From Cytophagales bacterium UBA2561 (GTDB taxonomy: Bacteria > Bacteroidota > Bacteroidia > Cytophagales > Thermoflexibacteraceae): a DNA stretch of 36,667 nt. Made by a program: the position numbers and the translations under genes. Under the pieces are notes generated by a model, which worked only from the letters and a program-made list of their open reading frames with translations, was not told the origin of the DNA and did no database searches. The stretch's first letter is position 1. Each line of letters begins with the position of its first letter. Below are positions 14,993 to 23,721 of this stretch, piece by piece. Where the stretch lies: contig DDLX01000041.1 of assembly GCA_002340355.1 (NCBI GenBank), positions 1 through 36,667 on the forward strand, read 5' to 3'.

Positions 14993-17900
14993 TTATTCGG
15001 CAAAAATTGGAGCTTCTTGTGCTTTTCGTTTTGCCAAAGCCGCTTTGTAATCTCTTGGCATAACCTTCACGAAATCCGCCAAAGACTCTTCCCAATCATC
15101 CAAAATTCCTGCGGCAACATCACTTCCCGTAAAGCGGTGATGTTTTGAAAGTAAGTCTGAAAGTGTTCGAATATCATCCGCATCCAACTCTTCTAATTCG
15201 ACTAATTCCATGTTACATTTTTCAGGGAACCGCTCTTCTGGGTCAAAAATATAGGCAATTCCGCCACTCATACCTGCGGCAAAATTTCGTCCTGTCTCAC
15301 CCAATACCACTGCAATTCCACCTGTCATATATTCGCAACCATGGTCGCCAATTCCTTCAACAACTGCTTTTGCTCCCGAATTTCGGACACAGAATCGTTC
15401 ACCAGCCAAGCCTCGAATAAATGCCTCGCCAGCCGTTGCACCATAAAAAGCCACGTTTCCAATAATGATATTTTCGTTGGCGGTCAATGTGGCATCTTTG
15501 TGCGGATAAATAATCAGTTGCGACCCCGATAGACCCTTTCCAAAATAATCATTTGCTTCACCTTCTAACTCAAATCGAATTCCCCTTGCACCAAATGCAC
15601 CAAAACTTTGTCCTGCTGAACCTTTCAAATTGATGTGAATTGTTCCTTCTGGAAGTCCATCGCCTCCGTAAGCCTTTGAAACTTCGTGCGAAAGCATTGT
15701 TCCAGCCGAACGGTCAGTATTGACAATTGGGAAACCCGCAAATACTTTTTTGCCTTCGGTCAAGGCAGGTTGTGAGGCTTGAATTAATCTACGGTCAAGA
15801 ACATTTTCTAATCCGTGGTCTTGTGAAATACGGTTATAAATACCATCTTCTTCACCTTCCCACTCTCGATATAAAATTGGATTTAGATTCAATGATTCTA
15901 ATTTCCAATGATTTAAATTTTTACGAGTTTTCAATACGGAGTGTCCTTGCCCAATCATTTCGTTTATGGTTCGGAAACCTAATTCCGCCATAATTTCCCG
16001 TAAATCTTGTGCTAAGAATGTGAAGAAATTGACTACGTGCTGAGGGTCTCCCGTAAACAATTCTCGTAATTCTTTTCGTTGCGTAGCAATACCAACAGGA
16101 CACGTATTAAGGTGACATTTTCGCATCATAATACAACCTTCTACGACTAAGGCGGCAGTTGCAACCCCCCATTCTTCTGCTCCCAAAAGGGCAGCAATTG
16201 CAATATCTCGACCTGTCTTAATTTGTCCATCGGTCTGTAGAACTACTCGACTTCGAAGTTTATTTTTGACCAAAGTTTGATGAGCTTCCGAAAGTCCTAA
16301 TTCCCAAGGCAAGCCTGCATGACGAATTGAACTCAAAGGCGATGCACCCGTTCCACCGTCATATCCAGAAACCAAAATGACATCAGCTTTTGCTTTGGCA
16401 ACACCTGCCGCAATTGTTCCAACACCTGCCTCAGAAACCAACTTCACATTAATTCGGGCATCCCGATTTGCATTTTTGAGGTCAGAAATTAATTGAGCTA
16501 AATCTTCAATCGAATAAATATCGTGGTGTGGAGGAGGTGAAATCAACCCAACCCCCGGGGTAGAATGTCGTACTCGTCCAATCCAATCATCAACTTTATG
16601 TCCTGGGAGCTGTCCACCTTCACCAGGCTTTGCCCCCTGTGCCATCTTGATTTGCAGTTCGTTTGCATTGGCAAGGTAATTACTTGTTACGCCAAATCGT
16701 CCCGAAGCGACTTGTTTAATGGCAGAGCGTTCCCAATCACCGTTTTCTTTTCGGATAAATCGGCTTTCATCTTCGCCACCTTCGCCACTATTACTTTTTC
16801 CACCAATTCGGTTCATGGCAACTGCCAAAGTAGAATGGGCTTCATACGAAATTGAACCAAATGACATTGCTCCCGTAGCAAATCGTTTGAAAATATTTTC
16901 TACTGGCTCTACGGCTTCGATAGGAATGGGTCGCCGATGCAAATCAAATTCCAATAAGCCCCGTAATGTGGCAACTTTTTTGGTTTGATTATTAATTTTT
17001 TCGGCATACTCTTTATATAATTCAAAATCGTTGGTACGAGCCGATTTTTGAAGCAAATGAACTGTTTCAGGATTAAATAAGTGGTGTTCGCCGTCTTTTT
17101 TCCATTGATAAACTCCACCTGTATTTAAGGTTTGTTTTGGTGCATTTGTCTTTGGAAATGCTTGATAATGATTCATCAAGGCTTCTTTGGCAACGCCGTC
17201 ATAATCCAAACCACCCAATCGAGAAACCGTATCGGTAAAGGATTTATCAATTACTTTTTTACCAATTCCGACTACTTCAAAAATTTGTGCTGCTTGGTAG
17301 GATTGAACCGTTGAAATTCCCATTTTTGAGAATACTTTCAACAAACCGTAGCCGATAGCTTTCTGGTATTTAGCAAATAACTGAGCCTCATTTTGATTGC
17401 TTTCAAGTAAACCAGTCGCTTTCATCTGAGCAATCGTTTCGAAGACCAAATACGGATTAATCGCATCCGCCCCGTAACCGATAAGCGTTCCAAAATTATG
17501 AGTTTCACGGACATCTCCCGACTCTACTACTAAGGAAACATTTGCTCGTAATTTTTCTCGAATCAAATGGTGATGTACCGAAGCCAATGCCAATAATGAT
17601 GGTACAGGAGCTTTATCCGCCGTTATTTTTCGGTCAGATAAAATTATAATCGTTGTTCCATTTTTGACCGCTTCTTCTGCTTGGGCATTAATGTGGTCAA
17701 TGGCTTTTTCTAATTCACCTGCTTCACCTGTTGCCTCAAAAAGTGCATCAATGACAATACTTTTGAAACCTTGTGCCTCAAAATTTTTGATTTTATGCAA
17801 ATCCGAATTGCTCAAAATCGGATGCTTGAGGTGAATGTGTCGGCAATGCTCAGCCGTTTCGTCCAAAATATTAGGTTCTTTACCCAAAGAACAGTAAAGG

Positions 17901-19543
17901 GACATAATTGGACGTTCTCGAATAGGGTCAATTGGTGGGTTACTAACCTGAGCAAAAAGTTGTTTGAAATACTCAGATAAATGCCGTCCTTTTTGCGATA
18001 AAATCGGTAGTGGAGTATCACTTCCCATTGAACCAAGTGGTTCTTTGCCTGTTTGTACCATTGGTTCTAAAATGAGTTTCAAATCTTCAGTCGAATAACC
18101 GAAAGCAATTTGTCGCTTCAATAAGGTATCAAACTCAAATTCAGGAGCAGAATCATCAGGCTCAGGTAAGTCATTGATTGTCAAACGATTTTCTTCTAAC
18201 CATTCGCCATAAGGTTGTTGTGAACAAATATCAGCTTTTAACTCATCATCGCTAATAATTCGGCTTTGTTCCAAATCTACAATAAAGATTTTGCCTGGCT
18301 GTAATCGTCCTTTTCTGACGGCTTTGGTTTCGTCAATTGGCAATGCACCTGCCTCCGAAGACATAATTAAAAGTCCATCACTTGTTAAAACATATCGTGA
18401 AGGACGCAACCCATTACGGTCAAGTGTCGCGCCAACTTGTTTACCATTTGTGAAACAAACCGAAGCAGGACCATCCCAAGGCTCCATCATGTAGGAGTAA
18501 TATTCGTAGAATTGCCGTTTTTTCTCATTCATCAAAGGATTTCCTTGCCACGCCTCTGGAATAACCATCATCATTACATGCGCCAAAGAACGCCCACCCA
18601 ACAATAATAATTCTACAATCGAATCTAAATTAGCGGAATCGGAATGTTGTTTATCACAAATCGGAAGTAATAACTCAAATTCTTTTTCTGTAAAGTTAAC
18701 GGTCTTGAGTAACGTTTCTTTTGACCTCATTCGGTTAATATTGCCTCGAATAGTATTAATTTCACCGTTGTGGGCAATATAATTAAATGGCTGAGCCAGT
18801 TTCCATTTTGGCATCGTATTGGTCGAGAATCGAGAATGCACCAATGCGATACGTGATTTTAGTCTTTCATCCTGTAGATCAGAATAATAACTTGGAACTT
18901 GATCGGTTCGTAATTGTCCTTTGTAAACGATAGTTCGGGCAGAGAGCGAAGACCAATAAAAGAAATATGAATTCCCTGGCACGGCTCGTCCTTTACTCGT
19001 ACTACCGATACTATGTGTCGTATATTTTCGATAAACAAATAACTTACGTTCTAATTCGTCTGTATCTTTTAATTCATGTTTTGGGGCAATAAAAATTTGT
19101 TCAATAATCGGCTCAACACTCAAGGCACTTGCTCCAATCCCCTCTTGATTAATAGGTACTTTTCGGAAACCTAAAATCCTTAAATCTAATTCTTCAGCAA
19201 GTTCTACAAGTCGTTCACGACACCCCTGTCGAGCTTCAGGGACGGCAGGAAAAAACAACGTCCCGACCCCATATTTTCCTACAGGCGGTAAAGAAAAACC
19301 GATTTTTTCACACTCTTCCTTAAAAAATTGATGCGGAATTTGCATTAAAATACCTGCACCATCTCCCGAATCTGGTTCACACCCGCAGCCGCCTCGGTGT
19401 TCCATATTCTGAAGCATTAATAAAGCATCCTGCACAACCTTATGTGAGGCAGCTCCTCTCAATTTGGCAACAAAACCAATCCCACACGAGTCATGCTCAA
19501 ATTCGGGGCGGTAAAGTCCTTGATGTTCTTGATTTTCAGTCAT
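14993..19543 (-). CDS. gltB: Glutamate synthase (NADPH) large/alpha subunit
   Basis: Makes two glutamates from glutamine and 2-oxoglutarate. The product is about 1516 residues, normal for the family. Order of domains: an N-terminal class-II glutamine amidotransferase that begins at Cys20 (HDSCGIGFV) after removal of a short propeptide; a central domain; the FMN-binding synthase domain with the 3Fe-4S cysteines (CIMMRKCHLNTCPVG); and a C-terminal GXGXG beta-helix domain. The longest frame starts at a TTG at 19576. I use the ATG at 19543 (MTENQEHQG) because it gives the usual short propeptide. gltD follows 81 bp downstream. Upstream is a 504-bp region divergent from the MBL-protease module, with a good minus-strand promoter box that would leave a leader of roughly 220 bases. 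Confidence 0.97.
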   Translation of the reverse strand: MTENQEHQGLYRPEFEHDSCGIGFVAKLRGAASHKVVQDALLMLQNMEHRGGCGCEPDSGDGAGILMQIPHQFFKEECEKIGFSLPPVGKYGVGTLFFPAVPEARQGCRERLVELAEELDLRILGFRKVPINQEGIGASALSVEPIIEQIFIAPKHELKDTDELERKLFVYRKYTTHSIGSTSKGRAVPGNSYFFYWSSLSARTIVYKGQLRTDQVPSYYSDLQDERLKSRIALVHSRFSTNTMPKWKLAQPFNYIAHNGEINTIRGNINRMRSKETLLKTVNFTEKEFELLLPICDKQHSDSANLDSIVELLLLGGRSLAHVMMMVIPEAWQGNPLMNEKKRQFYEYYSYMMEPWDGPASVCFTNGKQVGATLDRNGLRPSRYVLTSDGLLIMSSEAGALPIDETKAVRKGRLQPGKIFIVDLEQSRIISDDELKADICSQQPYGEWLEENRLTINDLPEPDDSAPEFEFDTLLKRQIAFGYSTEDLKLILEPMVQTGKEPLGSMGSDTPLPILSQKGRHLSEYFKQLFAQVSNPPIDPIRERPIMSLYCSLGKEPNILDETAEHCRHIHLKHPILSNSDLHKIKNFEAQGFKSIVIDALFEATGEAGELEKAIDHINAQAEEAVKNGTTIIILSDRKITADKAPVPSLLALASVHHHLIREKLRANVSLVVESGDVRETHNFGTLIGYGADAINPYLVFETIAQMKATGLLESNQNEAQLFAKYQKAIGYGLLKVFSKMGISTVQSYQAAQIFEVVGIGKKVIDKSFTDTVSRLGGLDYDGVAKEALMNHYQAFPKTNAPKQTLNTGGVYQWKKDGEHHLFNPETVHLLQKSARTNDFELYKEYAEKINNQTKKVATLRGLLEFDLHRRPIPIEAVEPVENIFKRFATGAMSFGSISYEAHSTLAVAMNRIGGKSNSGEGGEDESRFIRKENGDWERSAIKQVASGRFGVTSNYLANANELQIKMAQGAKPGEGGQLPGHKVDDWIGRVRHSTPGVGLISPPPHHDIYSIEDLAQLISDLKNANRDARINVKLVSEAGVGTIAAGVAKAKADVILVSGYDGGTGASPLSSIRHAGLPWELGLSEAHQTLVKNKLRSRVVLQTDGQIKTGRDIAIAALLGAEEWGVATAALVVEGCIMMRKCHLNTCPVGIATQRKELRELFTGDPQHVVNFFTFLAQDLREIMAELGFRTINEMIGQGHSVLKTRKNLNHWKLESLNLNPILYREWEGEEDGIYNRISQDHGLENVLDRRLIQASQPALTEGKKVFAGFPIVNTDRSAGTMLSHEVSKAYGGDGLPEGTIHINLKGSAGQSFGAFGARGIRFELEGEANDYFGKGLSGSQLIIYPHKDATLTANENIIIGNVAFYGATAGEAFIRGLAGERFCVRNSGAKAVVEGIGDHGCEYMTGGIAVVLGETGRNFAAGMSGGIAYIFDPEERFPEKCNMELVELEELDADDIRTLSDLLSKHHRFTGSDVAAGILDDWEESLADFVKVMPRDYKAALAKRKAQEAPIFAE

Positions 19544-19773
19544 ATTTGTTCTTGTGTTTTGGTTTAACTTAGGCAAGTTTATGACAGGTCGTTTTCGCTA
19601 TTAGGCAAAAACTATTTGATTCTCAGGTGTTTTAGGTCAGTTCTATCTATCAATACTTTGCATCGGTGGTGTTACTAGCTTGATAGGAGGCTAGGTTTCT
19701 TATCCTGTGATTTTTGAAGGCAAGTTTACTTCAAGAAGTTTAGTTATTTTATTTACTCGATAATATCAAATGA
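19544..19773 (-). promoter_or_regulatory. Putative long 5' leader of gltB
   Basis: If transcription starts from the TAnnTTTG box at 19774-19781, this stretch is an untranslated leader of about 220 bases before gltB. It contains a short perfect stem (CTAGC / GCTAG, about 19676-19695) and other partial pairings. I compared it by eye with the common riboswitch classes (TPP, cobalamin, SAM, cyclic-di-GMP, glutamine) and found no convincing match. Its regulatory role is inferred only from its length. Confidence 0.35.
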
Positions 19774-19781
19774 CAAAGATA
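19774..19781 (-). promoter_or_regulatory. Candidate gltB promoter, -7 box TATCTTTG
   Basis: On the minus strand the sequence reads TATCTTTG, a full match to the Bacteroidota sigma-A -7 consensus TAnnTTTG. No clear TTG -33 element stands at the usual distance. It faces gltB. The region between it and the oppositely facing box at 20014 is AT-rich with nothing else recognised. Confidence 0.5.
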
Positions 19782-20013
19782 ATTGCAAATTTTTTAATTT
19801 TTATATCTCCTCATCGCTATATCCTCAAAACAGGGCGTTTTTTTTGAAAAATTACTAATCCATTACAACGGATATCTCTTTTATTTTTAGGAAAATACAT
19901 AACGGAAAAGGTTGGCATTTTTTGTCTAAATGATAAGATGATAAAACTGACCATAGTGCTAACTCAGGTCGTAAAAAAATCTGTTATTTCTTTTCATTTT
20001 TCAATAAAACCAA

Positions 20014-20021
20014 TAACTTTG
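20014..20021 (+). promoter_or_regulatory. Candidate promoter of the MBL-protease module, -7 box TAACTTTG
   Basis: TAACTTTG fully matches the Bacteroidota -7 consensus TAnnTTTG and lies 27 bases before the ATG of the hydrolase gene, leaving a short leader of about 20 bases. A clear -33 TTG was not found. It suggests the module has its own promoter, divergent from gltB. Confidence 0.5.
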
Positions 20022-20047
20022 AAGGCATTACCGTTTTCTTATTTTCT

Positions 20048-21139
20048 ATGAAAAATTTAACCGTTAAGTTCCTTAAAGCCGATAATGGAGATGCTACCTT
20101 AATCCGCTTTTTAGACGAAAATCAGCACGTTCGACATATTTTGATTGATGGAGGACAATATTTCTCTGATTATGAAGACGAAATTTTCGAAATTTATCAA
20201 CAAGGCTATAAACTTGACTTGGTGATTATTACACATTACGATGATGACCATATTAAAGGAATTGTAGAATTAGTCGAAGAATACTATGATAAAGATTTTG
20301 TTCAAAAAATATGGTGGAATTCTTGTAAATTAATAGCTCCTAACCATAAGGTAAAATGCTCACTTGATGAGATTGCGTATCGTTTAAATATCCGAAAGTC
20401 AAAAAAAGTATCCTTTGACCAAGCTATTTGTTTAGAAGATTTTGTAGAAGAACATTCGTTATTGATGAATAACAATTTGGTTTATATTTCTGATAATAAG
20501 GAGAATTTTAAGAAAGTATACTCTTTTTACAATGTAAAACTGACTTTGCTTTCTCCTACACTTTCCAGCCTCGAAACTTTAAGTAAGAACCTCAAGAGAA
20601 AAAAGCCAAGTAAAAAAATCTCCGCCTCAAGGGGGCATATTGAAAAGTCAAACGGTATTGTTAAATTATCTAAAGTTAAGTTCTCTCCAGATAATTCTAT
20701 TCATAATGCAAGTTCCATTGCATTTATATTTGATTATCAAGGTATTAAAGGGTTATTTTTGGCTGACTCCAAAACAAAGACAATTGTCCAATCATTAAAA
20801 AGTTTAGGTTGTTCTGAAGATGACCCTCTCAAACCTGATTTTGTCAAAGTGGCACATCATGGCAGTGCTGGCAATACTTCCCTTGAATTCCTCAAACTGA
20901 TTGAATGTGAAAATTTCATCATTAGTACTAACAGCAGGAAACACGGACATCCTAAAAAAGTAGCTTTAGCAAGAATCATAAAAGCAAATTATGATAGAAA
21001 TTTAAGAACTAATTTCTATTTTAATTATCATAAAGAATCATATAAATCTCATTTGTTTGGCATTTTTACAAAAAGGTTACAAGAGAAATATAATTTCACA
21101 GTTACTTTCACTTCCAAATTTGAAACTTTAACTTTTTAA
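20048..21139 (+). CDS. ComEC-like metallo-beta-lactamase-fold hydrolase (363 aa)
   Basis: Stand-alone MBL-fold enzyme of the ComEC/Rec2-like type, expected to be a metal-dependent hydrolase, perhaps a nuclease or phosphodiesterase. The opening (VKFLKADNGDATLIRF, then LIDGG) is typical. The metal-binding motif is THYDDDH (His63, Asp65, Asp67, His68). Later metal or active-site residues are Asp240 (FLADS), His270-His271 (VAHHGS) and His299/His301 (NSRKHGHP). There is no signal peptide or membrane segment, so it should act in the cytoplasm. Residues of about 90-215, rich in Lys, form an insertion of unknown function. The stop abuts the ATG of the protease gene without a gap, so the two are made together. 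MBL plus trypsin-like pairs occur in antiviral conflict systems such as AVAST type I, as I recall; no NTPase sensor is encoded here. Confidence 0.88.
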   Translation: MKNLTVKFLKADNGDATLIRFLDENQHVRHILIDGGQYFSDYEDEIFEIYQQGYKLDLVIITHYDDDHIKGIVELVEEYYDKDFVQKIWWNSCKLIAPNHKVKCSLDEIAYRLNIRKSKKVSFDQAICLEDFVEEHSLLMNNNLVYISDNKENFKKVYSFYNVKLTLLSPTLSSLETLSKNLKRKKPSKKISASRGHIEKSNGIVKLSKVKFSPDNSIHNASSIAFIFDYQGIKGLFLADSKTKTIVQSLKSLGCSEDDPLKPDFVKVAHHGSAGNTSLEFLKLIECENFIISTNSRKHGHPKKVALARIIKANYDRNLRTNFYFNYHKESYKSHLFGIFTKRLQEKYNFTVTFTSKFETLTF

Positions 21140-22831
21140 ATGGCAGTTATAGATAAAATTTTAGACAACGCTTTAGTTAAAATTACTTCACAAATAAACG
21201 AGAATGAAGGTGAAGAAGGTTCAGGATGTCTTTTTAAGTACCCCAACCAAGATTCTAAATTTGTAGTATTGGTTACTGCCAAACATTGCATTTATGGAAA
21301 AGATGACGAAGTTCCAATAGACTCTCTAAATATTACAGTTACCTATCAGAGAGGAGAAAAAACCTTCTCCGAGTTCAAAATAAAAGAACCTCCCTTAATA
21401 ATTGAAAAACGGAGAGATATTGCTTTTTACATCTTTAAAGAATCCGAACTATGCAAAAATCTCAAAATCAAGCAATTAAAACTTCATGGTTTTGAGGTTA
21501 TTAAAAGGAAACCTACAGAAATTGATTCTATATGTTTTTTTAGAGGCTATCCATATATTGCTGACAATAATGCTATTACTTTGAAAGGAGAATACAGAAG
21601 TGGAAAATATAGAAATAAGTTTACCATAGAATCACCAAGTTTAAGAGGCAAGGACAAGGATATTGATGGAATGTCAGGGTGTGGTGTATTTATGGAGATA
21701 AGAGATAATACATTCCTGATTGGCATTGTAGTTGAGCAAGATAGATTCAGTAATGTCCACTGTATTAGTTTGGCTTCTGTTTATAGTAACCTAGCCTTTA
21801 AAGAACATTTTAAAAAGATAGAAAATCAAGCAATATTTGATTCACTATATACTGATTATCAAGGTTGTAAATATGCTATTGAAGAAGCAATTAAGAAGGA
21901 TATTGACCTGTGTTTCCTTTTACCTGAGGCAGAACAAGTACTATACAAAGTTCAAAATTTTGACATTAATAATTTAGATAATTCTCAACAAATAGAAGTT
22001 AAAATATCACATGAAACTTACTATTTCAGGTACCTCCAGTATTACTGTAAGTTAAAACGAGACTTTGAAATTGGTCAATATGATGAATGTTTATTTGAAA
22101 ATAATAACATTAATATAGATAACTTACCTCGTCAATGGGAAGACAATGCAATATATACAAAGATTATTGATGATATTAAAGATATTGAAAGAAAAAGTCG
22201 GTATGAAATTGAGGAAGCTAAGCGCAAAATACAGGAGCAAGCAGAAAAAGATAAAAAGAGAAGAAAAAAGAAAATATATATAATTGTTGCTGTGATAACT
22301 ATACTTATTGGCATTAAACTTTGTCTTAGTATTTCTAATTGGATTGAAGAGAGCCAAAACAAGTTTGATAAATGTATAAAAAATGCCAATTTTTTAATTA
22401 AGAATAAGAAAGAAACTTACCAAATTATCGCAAAATGTTATGAGCAAGCACACCTTTTAAGACCTGATGATTCATTGAGAAATAAAGCCATCTATTACGA
22501 CTCCTTATACTACCAAATGATTTTAGACCAAAGAAAGTTAGGTTATGAAACTCCTCATAATTCTAATCCTAAAATAATGCGAGAGTACTCCAATGTTGAA
22601 GGCAAGCAAGTTTTTTTAGTAAAAAAAGGTCATAAGAATCCTAAACGTTATAAAAAGGAACTTGGCTGGTACTCAGGAGATACCATTCAAGTTCCTGCGA
22701 TGTTTAGTGATATTCGGAAGTCAGATAAAAAAGGAATTATTGAAGTTCGGATTATTGGAAGTGAAAAAATATGGATTGAAGTAGATACAAGTGGAAACTG
22801 CCTTAACTGCTGGGAAGTAGATTTAAAGTAA
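21140..22831 (+). CDS. Trypsin-like serine protease with membrane anchor and C-terminal periplasmic domain (563 aa)
   Basis: The N-terminal domain (about residues 1-215) is a trypsin-fold protease with a complete triad: His49 (VTAKHC), Asp93 (RRDIAFYIF) and Ser179 (GMSGCG). It has no signal peptide, so it should be cytoplasmic. Residues 215-340 form an unknown region. Residues of about 340-378 look like a charged coiled coil ending in a very basic stretch. One membrane segment follows at about 379-397. A C-terminal part of about 165 residues should then lie outside; it includes a helical TPR-like stretch (AKCYEQAHLLRPDDSLRNKA) and a final beta-rich part ending WEVDLK. The layout suggests a sensor outside the membrane joined to a protease inside. 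It starts at the base after the hydrolase stop. The cyclophilin gene follows after 42 bp. Confidence 0.87.
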   Translation: MAVIDKILDNALVKITSQINENEGEEGSGCLFKYPNQDSKFVVLVTAKHCIYGKDDEVPIDSLNITVTYQRGEKTFSEFKIKEPPLIIEKRRDIAFYIFKESELCKNLKIKQLKLHGFEVIKRKPTEIDSICFFRGYPYIADNNAITLKGEYRSGKYRNKFTIESPSLRGKDKDIDGMSGCGVFMEIRDNTFLIGIVVEQDRFSNVHCISLASVYSNLAFKEHFKKIENQAIFDSLYTDYQGCKYAIEEAIKKDIDLCFLLPEAEQVLYKVQNFDINNLDNSQQIEVKISHETYYFRYLQYYCKLKRDFEIGQYDECLFENNNINIDNLPRQWEDNAIYTKIIDDIKDIERKSRYEIEEAKRKIQEQAEKDKKRRKKKIYIIVAVITILIGIKLCLSISNWIEESQNKFDKCIKNANFLIKNKKETYQIIAKCYEQAHLLRPDDSLRNKAIYYDSLYYQMILDQRKLGYETPHNSNPKIMREYSNVEGKQVFLVKKGHKNPKRYKKELGWYSGDTIQVPAMFSDIRKSDKKGIIEVRIIGSEKIWIEVDTSGNCLNCWEVDLK

Positions 22832-22873
22832 AATCAAGGTTATTTTTGAAGGAAATTTGATAAATTAGTCCAT

Positions 22874-23641
22874 ATGCCGATAAAACTACTCTTTTTTGTT
22901 CTTCTCGGAGTAATTGGTTTAGCTTCTTGTCAAGTCGAAAACCAAACGGAAGATTTAGTTAGGAAAGACTCACAAACTCAACCGCGTAAAGAAACAAAAA
23001 CTACTGAAATTTTACTAACGGATGAAAATGCCCGTACGGAGTTATTAAAATATGGAAAAGAAAATATTCAAAATGAAGTACTTATAAAAACTCGTTTTGG
23101 AAATATGAAAGTTCGATTATATGAAGAAACACCTTTACATCGGGCAAATTTTTTACGATTGGTACAACGGAAATATTTTGATAATACTTTTTTTTATCGG
23201 GTTATTAAGGATTTTATAGTACAAGGTGGTATGGCAAATGGAAATCCTGTTCCGTTAGGTAAGTACGGCATCCCTAAAGAATTTATGCCCCGAAAATATT
23301 ATCATAAGAAAGGAGCGTTGGGAATGGCACGAGATAAAGACCAAGGAAGTTTTCAAAAAAAATCCTCTGCCCAAGATTTTTTTATTGTACATGGCAAAAC
23401 TTATTCACTTGGTGAATTACTCGTTTTAGAACAAGAGCATAACTGGATATTTACGCCCAAACAAATCGAAACTTATCGTACTATCGGAGGTGCGCCTCAT
23501 TTGGATAATAATTATACCGTTTTTGGTGAAGTTGTTGAAGGATTACATATTATTGACTCCATTGCGAACCAACCGATTGATGAAATGAACTGGCTTTTAG
23601 AGGATATTGCTGTCAAAATGGAAGTCATAGACAAAAAATAA
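22874..23641 (+). CDS. Cyclophilin-type peptidyl-prolyl isomerase, lipoprotein (255 aa)
   Basis: Catalyses cis-trans isomerisation of proline bonds in exported proteins. The N-terminus is a lipoprotein signal with lipobox LASC (Cys at about residue 20), so it is lipid-anchored in the periplasm. The cyclophilin domain begins near residue 75 (KTRFGNMKVRLYEETP) and holds FFYRVIKDFIVQGG, LGMARDKDQGSFQ and SSAQDFFIVHG. An insertion near KTYSLGELLVLEQEHNW and the NNYTVFGEVVEGLHIID end fit Bacteroidota members. The start ATG directly begins the signal. It may be partly cotranscribed with the upstream protease gene (42-bp gap, no hairpin), though its function is housekeeping. Confidence 0.92.
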   Translation: MPIKLLFFVLLGVIGLASCQVENQTEDLVRKDSQTQPRKETKTTEILLTDENARTELLKYGKENIQNEVLIKTRFGNMKVRLYEETPLHRANFLRLVQRKYFDNTFFYRVIKDFIVQGGMANGNPVPLGKYGIPKEFMPRKYYHKKGALGMARDKDQGSFQKKSSAQDFFIVHGKTYSLGELLVLEQEHNWIFTPKQIETYRTIGGAPHLDNNYTVFGEVVEGLHIIDSIANQPIDEMNWLLEDIAVKMEVIDKK

Positions 23642-23643
23642 TG

Positions 23644-23669
23644 AAGGTGTATTTATATCTTTACACCTT
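23644..23669 (+). terminator. Hairpin after the cyclophilin gene
   Basis: Perfect 8-bp inverted repeat (AAGGTGTA / TACACCTT) with a 10-base loop, starting three bases after the stop codon. No T-run follows, so it may be a weak terminator or an RNA-stabilising hairpin. Confidence 0.5.
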
Positions 23670-23721
23670 GAAACTACCACAAAAATCTCAATATACTATA
23701 TTCAAACTCCATTACTAAAAG

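Noticed and set aside
15145..15420. Several open frames antisense to gltB
   Set aside because: They are shadows of the gltB reading frame without promoters or recognisable products.
19600..19720. Possible TPP or cyclic-di-GMP riboswitch in the gltB leader (CTGAGA-like and GATGCAAAG-like words)
   Set aside because: The words are isolated; the order of conserved elements and the required stems of those classes are absent.
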